Assembly: GCA_016784285.1 (NCBI GenBank) | Contig: JADHUX010000008.1 | Span: forward strand, 1-11,798 | From: Parcubacteria group bacterium | Lineage (GTDB): Bacteria > Patescibacteriota > Minisyncoccia > Phycocordibacterales > UBA2163 | Reading direction: 5' to 3' | DNA length: 11,798 nt | In this document: one piece after another, positions 1 to 7,413 of the stretch | Layout: each line of letters opens with the position of its first letter | How positions within the stretch are numbered: the first letter of the stretch is position 1 | Notes under the pieces: generated by a model | Told to the model about the DNA's origin: nothing | The model's database searches: none | Seen by the model: only the letters and a program-made list of their open reading frames with translations | Program-made: the position numbers and the translations under genes

Positions 1-1
1 T

Positions 2-454
2 CCCGTATTAAATCTATTTTCTGGCAAGGATAAGAAAAAAGACAGAAGAATATTTAACAATGCTATGTATAGGATGAAAAAACAGAGATTGGTAAAAATA
101 TATTATAAAAATGGAGAAGAAGTGATTGAAATCACAGAGAAAGGGAAAAAGTGGCTTTTGAAATATAAATTGGATGATATGGAAATTAAGAAGCCGAAAA
201 AGTGGGATGGGTTGTGGAGAATTGTTATTTTTGATATTCCGGAAAAGAGAAAAAAGGCGAGGAATGCTATTAATTTGAAATTAAAAAATTTAGGATTTTA
301 CCCGATACAGAAATCTACATTCATATATCCATATGAATGTAGAAATGAAATAGATTTTGTCGCTGAGCACTCTTTTGCAAGAAAATATATAAATTATATA
401 ATTGCAAAAGAGATTGATAATAGTAAAAAATTAAGAAAGATTTTTAAGATATAA
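2..454 (+). CDS. PaaX-like protein with C-terminal Cas2-like domain (5' end outside window)
   Basis: The frame is open from base 2 with no stop, so the ATG at 65 is probably internal and the N-terminal winged-helix part begins before the window. Numbering from the Met at 65, residues 1-40 look like the end of a winged helix (RLVKIYYKNGEEVIEITEKG). Residues 47-120 have the ferredoxin-like Cas2 pattern: strand WRIVIFDIPE with Asp57, a basic helix KRKKARNAINLKLKNLGF, then the IQKSTFIYPYEC strand. Asp57 matches the position of the metal-binding Asp in Cas2. In Patescibacteria such stand-alone proteins are usually annotated as PaaX-type repressors, not CRISPR adaptation proteins, and no CRISPR array or other cas gene is visible here. 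A DNA-binding regulatory role is inference; nuclease activity cannot be judged. The stop is TAA at 452-454. Two inverted repeats lie within the coding sequence (314-343 and 370-412). Confidence 0.8.
   Translation, partial: PVLNLFSGKDKKKDRRIFNNAMYRMKKQRLVKIYYKNGEEVIEITEKGKKWLLKYKLDDMEIKKPKKWDGLWRIVIFDIPEKRKKARNAINLKLKNLGFYPIQKSTFIYPYECRNEIDFVAEHSFARKYINYIIAKEIDNSKKLRKIFKI
314..343. repeat. 13-bp-arm inverted repeat inside the PaaX/Cas2-like gene
   Basis: TCTACATTCATAT (314-326) and ATATGAATGTAGA (331-343) are perfect reverse complements around a 4-nt loop ATCC. The hairpin spans the codons of the conserved KSTFIYPYECR stretch, so it is not an insertion. It may be a coding coincidence or a hairpin in the mRNA. 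A second inverted repeat follows at 370-412: CTCTTTTGCAA and TTGCAAAAGAG around 21 nt of AT-rich sequence. Confidence 0.6.
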
Positions 455-457
455 TTT

Positions 458-487
458 TTGGATATTTAGTGAGATTTGTCGTATAAT
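458..487 (+). promoter_or_regulatory. Promoter for the DUF5671-leuS unit
   Basis: TTGGAT (458-463) lies 18 bp before TATAAT (482-487), with a second TATAAT directly following at 488-493. Transcription from the first box should begin near 494, about 3 nt before the ATG at 497, leaving no room for a Shine-Dalgarno sequence. This is inferred from box match and spacing. Confidence 0.6.
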
Positions 488-496
488 TATAATATT

Positions 497-1444
497 ATGG
501 AAAATACAAAAACAAAGGTAAGTCCTAAAGATTTCTTTCTTTATGTGGGTGTTATGGTTGCGCTTTATGTGAGTGCGTTTTCACTACTTGCACTATTATT
601 TAATTATATAAATATATTATTCCCAGATCAGCTTGATTTTTATAGAGGGAACTTCTCAGCAGCTGTTCGTTTCTCTATAGCATCACTTATAATAATATTC
701 CCAACATATTTAGTACTTACAAAGGTACTTAATAGAGATGTGAGAAATAATCCTGAAAAGAAAGTACTTTGGATCCGTAAATGGCTTATCTTTTTTACAC
801 TGTTTGTAGCAGGTGTGACTATAATCATCCAGCTTATTAGACTTATCAATGAATTCTTAGGAGGAGACATAACTACACAGTTTGCACTAAAGATAGTAGC
901 AGTTCTCGTAGTTACGGGTGCTGTATTTGGCTACTATATGTACGACCTAAAAGGTAAGTGGGAGAGAGAGGTAAAGAAAGCAAAGACTATAGGCTGGATA
1001 ACAACTTTAATTGTATTAGTAACCATTATTTCTGGTTTCTTTATTATAGGCACACCGGCAAGTCAGAGACTTATACGGTTTGATGAAAGAAAGGTAGAAG
1101 ATTTGCAGAGTATTCAATGGAGAGTAGTAAGTTTTTACCAGAGCAAAGAAAGATTACCTAAAAACTTAGAAGAACTTAAAGATCCTATTTCAAGTTTTGC
1201 AGTACCTGTAGATGCACAAAGTGGAGAAGATTATGGATACAATATAATCTCTGGTTTTACTTTTGAGCTATGTGCTGATTTTAATAAAGAAAGCACAGGA
1301 ACTCAGAATGAAAATATACGAATAGCAAAACCTTTTGGTGGGCCAGGTATTGAAGACTCAAACTGGGCACATGACGAAGGAGAAGTATGTTTTGAAAGAA
1401 CTATAGATCCTGACTTATATAAATTAAGGAATGGAGAAATATAA
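497..1444 (+). CDS. DUF5671-type multi-pass membrane protein
   Basis: 315-residue protein of unknown function. I chose the ATG at 497 because an upstream TTG start (476) would overlap the promoter boxes. The N-terminal two thirds has about five hydrophobic helices (roughly residues 12-36, 57-77, 95-115, 130-149 and 167-186), and the stretch KKVLWIRKWLIFFTLF followed by FLGGDITTQFALKI matches the DUF5671 family common in Patescibacteria. The C-terminal 125 residues are soluble and contain the family-like segments DERKVEDLQSIQWRVVSFYQ and HDEGEVCFERTIDPDLY, with Cys259 and Cys298 possibly able to pair if this part faces outside. The 3' end overlaps leuS by 14 nt, so the two are probably co-transcribed and translationally coupled. 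Family assignment is fairly firm; no biochemical role is known to me. Confidence 0.75.
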   Translation: MENTKTKVSPKDFFLYVGVMVALYVSAFSLLALLFNYINILFPDQLDFYRGNFSAAVRFSIASLIIIFPTYLVLTKVLNRDVRNNPEKKVLWIRKWLIFFTLFVAGVTIIIQLIRLINEFLGGDITTQFALKIVAVLVVTGAVFGYYMYDLKGKWEREVKKAKTIGWITTLIVLVTIISGFFIIGTPASQRLIRFDERKVEDLQSIQWRVVSFYQSKERLPKNLEELKDPISSFAVPVDAQSGEDYGYNIISGFTFELCADFNKESTGTQNENIRIAKPFGGPGIEDSNWAHDEGEVCFERTIDPDLYKLRNGEI

Positions 1445-3827
1445 TCATAAAAAAATAGAAAAAAAGTGGCAGGAAAAGTGGGAAAAAGAAGAGCCGTACA
1501 AAGCAGAAGATTTTTCTAATCCGCCAGCTGGCGGAGAAAAATCATATCTCTTAGTTGAATTTCCATATCCGTCTGGAGATGGTTTGCATGTAGGTCATCC
1601 TCGGCCTTACATCGGTATGGATGTGATAGCGCGTAAGAGGAGAGCAGAAGGGAAGAATGTACTTTTCCCAATAGGTTGGGATGCTTTTGGTTTACCTACT
1701 GAGAACTTCGCACTTAAGACTGGTAAACACCCAAAAGATGTAACAAGAGACAATACAGACAACTTCCGAAGGCAGATACAGATGCTCGGTATTTCGTTTG
1801 ACTGGTCACGGGAGATCAATACCACTCAACCAGAGTATTACAAATGGACACAATGGATCTTCTTGCAGATGTTTAAGAAGGGGCTTGCTTACAAAGCGAG
1901 CGTTGCTATTAATTGGTGCCTTTCTTGTAAGATCGGCCTTGCTAATGAAGAAGTAGTGGACGGACACTGCGAGCGTTGTGGTGGAGAGACAGAAAAGAGA
2001 CAGAAAGAGCAATGGATGCTTGCGATCACAAAATATGCGGACAGACTTGATAAAGATTTAGATGATGTGAATTACTTAGAGCCAATAAAAATCCAGCAGA
2101 GAAATTGGATAGGAAAGAGTGAAGGTGCTGAGCTAGATTTTGCGATTGCTCCTCAAGGTCGCACCTCTTTCGTCGCAAGCTCCTCCCCGAGGAACGACCT
2201 TTTCCCGCAATCTATAAAAGTATTTACAACTCGTGCAGATACCATCTTTGGTGCTACATACATGGTGCTTGCGCCAGAGCATGCTCTAGTACAAGAGCTA
2301 AAAACGCAAATTACTAACTTTGATGAGGTTGAGAAATACATAGAAGATGCAAAGAAAAAAACAGAGATAGAGCGAACCGCAGAAGGTAAAGAAAAGACCG
2401 GAGTAGAGCTAAAGGGAGTAAAGGTAGTAAACCCTGCAAACAATGAAGAAGTCCCAGTGTTTATAGCTGACTATGTAATGGCAGAATATGGAACTGGTGC
2501 AATAATGGCTGTCCCTGCATACGATGAGCGTGACCGTGAGTTTGCGGAGAAGTTTAGTTTACCGATTGTAGAATCAGAACTAGTTGATGTAGATGAAGTT
2601 ATTAAAAAAGTAAAAGGTGAAAAAGTAATCAAATACAAACTTCGAGACTGGGTATTTTCAAGGCAACGGTATTGGGGAGAGCCAATACCTATCATTCATT
2701 GTGGTGAGTGTGGGCCTGTGGCAGTACCAGAGAGTGATCTGCCAGTAGAGCTTCCAGAAGTTGAAGATTATAAACCAACTGACGACGGAGAGTCACCACT
2801 TGTCAAAGCCGAGAGTTGGGTTAATGTAAAATGCCCAAGTTGTAACGGTGATGCTAAGAGAGAGACAGACGTGATGCCAAACTGGGCAGGCTCTTCTTGG
2901 TATTATTTGCGTTATACTGATCCTGCTAATAATGAAGCATTTGCAGATGCAAAGAATCTTAAATACTGGACACCAGTGGACTGGTATAACGGAGGTATGG
3001 AGCACACTACTTTGCATCTTTTATATTCTAGATTCTGGCATAAGTTTTTATATGACATAAAAGTAGTACCAACACACGAACCTTATCAGAAGAGAACCTC
3101 ACATGGTCTTATACTTGCAGAAGGGGGAGAGAAGATGTCCAAGTCAAAAGGTAATATAGTAAACCCAGACGAAGTCGTTGAGAATTTTGGTGCGGATAGT
3201 TTACGTCTATATGAGATGTTCATGGGCCCGTTTGACCAAGCTATTAGCTGGAGCACTGACAACATGGTTGGAGTAAGAAGGTTCATAGAGAAAGTTTGGA
3301 GATTGCAAGAAAAAGTTGATGTGGAAAAAGGTCTTTCCTCGGGGAACGAAGTGGACGGAGATGAGACCTTGGGGAGCATCTTACATAGCACAATTAAAAA
3401 AGTAAGTGACGACATAGAAGCAATGAAGTTCAACACTGCTATAAGTATACTCATGATACTTGTAAATGAAATGGAAAAGAAGGAAGAGGTATCAAAAGAG
3501 AACTACAAAATACTTCTTGTTCTTCTTGCTCCATTTGCACCACATGTGGCTGAAGAACTTTGGGAAAAGGTTGGCAATGACAGCTCAGTATTAGATCAAG
3601 TATGGCCAAAATACGATGAATCTAAGATAGTAAAAGACACTGTAAGTATCGCTATCCAAGTAGACGGAAAAGTAAGAGCAAGTATTGAGATATCTGTAGG
3701 CGAGGCAGAAGAAAAAGTGAAAGAAAAAGCTTTGTCAGAAGAGGATGTTAAGAAATGGACAGAAGGTAAAAAAGTAGAAAAAGTAATGTACATAAAAGGC
3801 AGAATCATCAGTATTGTCACAAATTAA
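1431..3827 (+). CDS. leuS: Leucyl-tRNA synthetase
   Basis: Cytoplasmic class I synthetase that charges tRNA-Leu with leucine using ATP. Of 798 residues, the HIGH motif is HVGH at 53-56 inside FPYPSGDGLHVGH, and KMSKS is at 568-572. A zinc-knuckle in the connective region has Cys163, Cys166, Cys180 and Cys183. The editing domain shows FTTRADTIFG and YGTGAIMAVPAYDERD, so hydrolysis of mischarged tRNA is probably retained. The tail IQVDGKVRASIEI is the bacterial C-terminal domain. The ATG at 1431 directly follows AAGGA, too close for a normal Shine-Dalgarno site. The reading frame contains three palindromic elements: PPAGG at 31-35 (1520-1535), residues 240-260 (2148-2208) and residues 632-649 (3323-3377). 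All are in frame and away from the catalytic motifs. No hairpin terminator follows the gene. Confidence 0.97.
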   Translation: MEKYNHKKIEKKWQEKWEKEEPYKAEDFSNPPAGGEKSYLLVEFPYPSGDGLHVGHPRPYIGMDVIARKRRAEGKNVLFPIGWDAFGLPTENFALKTGKHPKDVTRDNTDNFRRQIQMLGISFDWSREINTTQPEYYKWTQWIFLQMFKKGLAYKASVAINWCLSCKIGLANEEVVDGHCERCGGETEKRQKEQWMLAITKYADRLDKDLDDVNYLEPIKIQQRNWIGKSEGAELDFAIAPQGRTSFVASSSPRNDLFPQSIKVFTTRADTIFGATYMVLAPEHALVQELKTQITNFDEVEKYIEDAKKKTEIERTAEGKEKTGVELKGVKVVNPANNEEVPVFIADYVMAEYGTGAIMAVPAYDERDREFAEKFSLPIVESELVDVDEVIKKVKGEKVIKYKLRDWVFSRQRYWGEPIPIIHCGECGPVAVPESDLPVELPEVEDYKPTDDGESPLVKAESWVNVKCPSCNGDAKRETDVMPNWAGSSWYYLRYTDPANNEAFADAKNLKYWTPVDWYNGGMEHTTLHLLYSRFWHKFLYDIKVVPTHEPYQKRTSHGLILAEGGEKMSKSKGNIVNPDEVVENFGADSLRLYEMFMGPFDQAISWSTDNMVGVRRFIEKVWRLQEKVDVEKGLSSGNEVDGDETLGSILHSTIKKVSDDIEAMKFNTAISILMILVNEMEKKEEVSKENYKILLVLLAPFAPHVAEELWEKVGNDSSVLDQVWPKYDESKIVKDTVSIAIQVDGKVRASIEISVGEAEEKVKEKALSEEDVKKWTEGKKVEKVMYIKGRIISIVTN
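1520..1535. repeat. 16-bp perfect palindrome inside leuS
   Basis: TCCGCCAGCTGGCGGA is its own reverse complement. It is read in frame as PPAGG (residues 31-35) just before the conserved YLLVEFPYPSG strand, at a place where LeuRS length normally varies. It is very GC-rich against AT-rich flanks (TTTTTCTAA before, GAAAAATC after), which suggests an inserted element rather than drift. Confidence 0.75.
2148..2208 (+). repeat. Palindromic repeat copy A, in frame in the leuS editing domain
   Basis: 61 nt, about 62% GC by hand count. It aligns with the intergenic copy at 9976-10037 over about 51 of 62 columns by eye. The outer stem is AAGGTCG (2155-2161) with CGACCTT (2195-2201), and an inner hairpin is TCCTC, CCC, GAGGA (2181-2193). 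It encodes residues 240-260, between the strand LDFAI and the conserved IKVFTTRADTIFG, where LeuRS proteins normally join directly. Five of its six reading frames have no stop. Confidence 0.88.
3323..3377 (-). repeat. Palindromic repeat copy B, reversed, in frame in leuS
   Basis: The reverse complement begins GCTCCCCAAGGTCT and ends CCCCGAGGAAAGACCTTTTT, matching copies A and C but about 5 nt shorter in the middle. Outer stem on the plus strand: AAGGTCT (3328-3334) with AGACCTT (3364-3370); inner palindrome TTCC, TCGG, GGAA (3335-3346). It is translated as residues 632-649 (KGLSSGNEVDGDETLG), in a variable loop before the helix ILHSTIKKV of the anticodon-binding region. Confidence 0.82.
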
Positions 3828-3844
3828 TATATCTTGCATAATAT

Positions 3845-5007
<1,163 letters not shown>

Positions 5008-5011
5008 AGGG

Positions 5012-5017
5012 TATTAT
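5012..5017 (+). promoter_or_regulatory. -10 box of the 5024-8514 operon
   Basis: TATTAT ends 6 nt before the ATG at 5024, so transcription should begin at or next to the start codon. At 17 bp upstream lies only the T-tract of the terminator (4989-4994), so the -35 element is weak or absent. Confidence 0.45.
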
Positions 5018-5023
5018 ATACAT

Positions 5024-6358
5024 ATGTCAGAAAAAATATTAAAGACAGTAAAAGCTAGCGGAGAAAGTGTTGGTATTCCCGTATTAGGTTTTTTCTTAGG
5101 TTTTTTGGTAGTACTTTTTTATATATTATTACGGATGGCACCAGAGTTGTTGGCTGAAATATTTTTTACTTTAAGGGTTTTTGCACCAGTGTGGGTGCCA
5201 CTTTTTCTTTTGTATTTCTTTTGGTTCTTTTGGGTGCTTTATGTCAGAGCCAAATTCTTTAAAAACCAAGAATATGTTGTCCTTGAAGTTAAACTTCCAA
5301 GAGAGATATTGAAGTCACCACTTGCTATGGAGTCTGTCTTTATGGGGATTCACCAAGGCGTAGGTGAATCAACGTGGTTTGATAAGTATTGGTTAGGCAA
5401 GACAAGGACATCGTTTTCTTTTGAGATAGTTTCTATTGAGGGGGAGATAAAGTTTTTCATATGGACTAGGGCATTTTGGAGAGATGTAGTAGAAGCTCAA
5501 ATATACGCACAGTATCCAGAAGTAGAAGTGGTGGAAGCTGATGATTATACGAGGATGATCAAATATGATATAAACGAAATCGCAGTATGGGGAGCAGACT
5601 TCAAACTTAGAAAACCAGATCCATATCCGATAAAGACATATGTAGATTATGGACTTGATAAAGATCCTAAGGAAGAATATAAAGTTGATCCTATGGCTCC
5701 GATGCTAGAGCATTTTGGTAGTCTAGGTAAAGGTGAACAGCTTTGGCTTCAGCTTATAATACGAGTAAATAAGAATGAAAAGAAAAAGAAAGGCACATGG
5801 TTTGGTAAGACAGGCTGGCAAAAGGAAGGAGAAGAGCTTATAAACAAGCTTATGTTAAGAGATGAAAAGACAAAGAGTGCAAAAGAGCTTTCAGCAGCTG
5901 GTTTTCCTATAAACCCTAGTTTAAGTAAAGGTGAACAAGAAATAATAAGCGCAATTGAGAGAAGTATATCTAAACTTGCTTTTGATGTGGGTATGCGGGG
6001 TCTTTATATTGCAGAGAAGGATAAGTTTCGCTCTATAAACATCATGGGTTTGTTGGGTGCAACAAAACAGTTTAATTCTAATACACTTAATGAGTTTGGG
6101 CCTACAAGATACTCCACTATACTTAGTTATCCGTGGGAAGATTATAAAAAGATTAGGAAGAACCGTGCAGGAAGACGTGTATTTGATGCATACAGAAGAA
6201 GATCGTATTTTCACCATCCGTATAAGACACCTCCGTTTGTATTAAATACAGAAGAGCTTGCGACTGTATATCACTTCCCAGGAAGTAATGTTAAAACACC
6301 TACTATCAGCAGAGTGCCTTCAAAGAAATCAGAAGCTCCGTCTGATCTACCTATATAA
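5024..6358 (+). CDS. Conserved patescibacterial membrane protein, function unknown
   Basis: 444 residues. Two strongly hydrophobic segments lie near the N-terminus (about 16-38 and 47-73), followed by a basic VRAKFFKNQEY and a large soluble domain on one face of the membrane. The soluble part has alternating strands and helices (YVVLEVKLPREI, ESVFMGIHQGVG, TSFSFEIVSIEGEIKFFIW, AQIYAQYPEVEVVEADDY). The C-terminus, EELATVYHFPGSNVKTP with a Pro-rich tail PSDLPI, resembles a segment I associate with Patescibacteria proteins encoded beside VirD4/HerA-like ATPases. Here no ATPase gene follows; mltG starts 3 nt after the stop, so a link with the cell envelope is plausible. There is no catalytic motif I recognise. 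The ATG at 5024 is set by the -10 box just upstream. Confidence 0.7.
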   Translation: MSEKILKTVKASGESVGIPVLGFFLGFLVVLFYILLRMAPELLAEIFFTLRVFAPVWVPLFLLYFFWFFWVLYVRAKFFKNQEYVVLEVKLPREILKSPLAMESVFMGIHQGVGESTWFDKYWLGKTRTSFSFEIVSIEGEIKFFIWTRAFWRDVVEAQIYAQYPEVEVVEADDYTRMIKYDINEIAVWGADFKLRKPDPYPIKTYVDYGLDKDPKEEYKVDPMAPMLEHFGSLGKGEQLWLQLIIRVNKNEKKKKGTWFGKTGWQKEGEELINKLMLRDEKTKSAKELSAAGFPINPSLSKGEQEIISAIERSISKLAFDVGMRGLYIAEKDKFRSINIMGLLGATKQFNSNTLNEFGPTRYSTILSYPWEDYKKIRKNRAGRRVFDAYRRRSYFHHPYKTPPFVLNTEELATVYHFPGSNVKTPTISRVPSKKSEAPSDLPI

Positions 6359-6361
6359 TAT

Positions 6362-7381
6362 ATGTATAAGTTATCACAATTAATAAAAGAGTCTTTTAGA
6401 ATATATTATAAAAAGACTGTTATATATTTAAGCTTTCATAAAAGAAAAACGGTATTAATCGCTGTAGGACTTTTTGTTGTACTATCTACTTTTTATGTAG
6501 CCATATGGAAAGCACCAGCAGAGTTCCCAACAGAAAGTACTATAACTATAGAGAAGGGTAGTACACTTTCAAATGTCGCTAATCAACTAAAAGAGCAGAA
6601 CATAGTAAGGTCATCTTTGTGGCTTAGGAATCTTGCGATAATCTTCAATGGTGAAAAGGGAGTACTTTCTGGTGATTACTTCTTTGATAAAAAGGAAAGT
6701 ATATGGAGTGTTGCAAAAAGGATTACAACAGGAGACTTTGATTTAAATTTAATAGAAGTAGTAATCCCAGAAGGAGCTACTAATTATGAAATAGGAAGAA
6801 TATTAGAGGCTAAGTCCGATTCATTTGATAGAGAAGAGTTTATGGTATTAGTAGATGGTAAAGAAGGATATCTTTTCCCAGATACATATTTGTTTTTACC
6901 TAATGTAAAAGCAAAAGAAGTCGCGCGTGAACTCAACAATAATTTTATAGAAAAAATAGCAGAGATTGATGAAGAGATAAGAGCTTCAGGTATACCAATA
7001 GATAAAATAATAAAGATGGCGTCAATACTTGAAAAAGAAGCACGAACTACAGAAACCAGAAGAACTATATCAGGGATCTTGTGGGAGAGAATAAAAATAG
7101 GCATGGCACTTCAAGTAGATGCAGTGTTTACTTATGCAAACGGCAAGAACTCATTTACATTATCTACCGCAGACTTACGTGAAGACCATCCGTACAATAC
7201 TTATACAAATAAGGGCTTACCACCAACACCAATAGCAAACCCCGGACTTGATTCTATACTTGCTACTATAAATCCTATAAAGTCTGACTACCTTTTCTTC
7301 CTTTCAGATATGGATGGAGAAATGCACTACAGCGTGACATTTAAAGAGCACGTAAGAAAGAAAAATATATATCTAAACTAG
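6362..7381 (+). CDS. mltG: Endolytic murein transglycosylase MltG (YceG-like)
   Basis: Inner-membrane enzyme that cuts nascent glycan strands and releases them from the lipid carrier, forming 1,6-anhydro ends. In 339 residues there is one membrane anchor (about 31-48) and an outward domain. A LysM-like part around 56-130 begins ITIEKGSTLSNVANQL. The catalytic domain carries EGYLFPDTY (168-176), SILEKEA (221-227; Glu224 corresponds to the catalytic Glu by motif), LQVDAVFTYA (250-259), YNTYTNKGLPPTPIANPG (278-295) and YLFFLSDMDGEMHYS (310-324). All the signature blocks are present and the length is normal. It starts 3 nt after the previous stop, so it depends on that gene's transcript. Confidence 0.95.
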   Translation: MYKLSQLIKESFRIYYKKTVIYLSFHKRKTVLIAVGLFVVLSTFYVAIWKAPAEFPTESTITIEKGSTLSNVANQLKEQNIVRSSLWLRNLAIIFNGEKGVLSGDYFFDKKESIWSVAKRITTGDFDLNLIEVVIPEGATNYEIGRILEAKSDSFDREEFMVLVDGKEGYLFPDTYLFLPNVKAKEVARELNNNFIEKIAEIDEEIRASGIPIDKIIKMASILEKEARTTETRRTISGILWERIKIGMALQVDAVFTYANGKNSFTLSTADLREDHPYNTYTNKGLPPTPIANPGLDSILATINPIKSDYLFFLSDMDGEMHYSVTFKEHVRKKNIYLN

Positions 7382-7413
7382 ACAGTATTTAGAATTTATG
7401 TTTTTATATTGAG

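Noticed and set aside
2..454. A CRISPR locus next to the Cas2-like protein
   Set aside because: No array, leader, Cas1 or other cas gene is visible; the winged-helix part marks it as PaaX-like.
476..496. TTG start at 476 extending the DUF5671 protein by seven residues
   Set aside because: The added codons are the two TATAAT boxes; the ATG at 497 matches the usual family start better.
1921..1990. Cys pairs in LeuRS as a sign of a fused zinc-finger domain
   Set aside because: C163, C166, C180 and C183 are the normal zinc knuckle of bacterial LeuRS.
3086..3454. Long minus-strand open frame opposite leuS
   Set aside because: It mirrors leuS codons, has no protein-like motif, and has no promoter or start signal; a shadow frame.
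5347..5370. 8-bp inverted repeat GATTCACC/GGTGAATC in the membrane protein gene
   Set aside because: The stem is short, the loop is 8 nt, and no extra residues or other copies are visible; consistent with chance.
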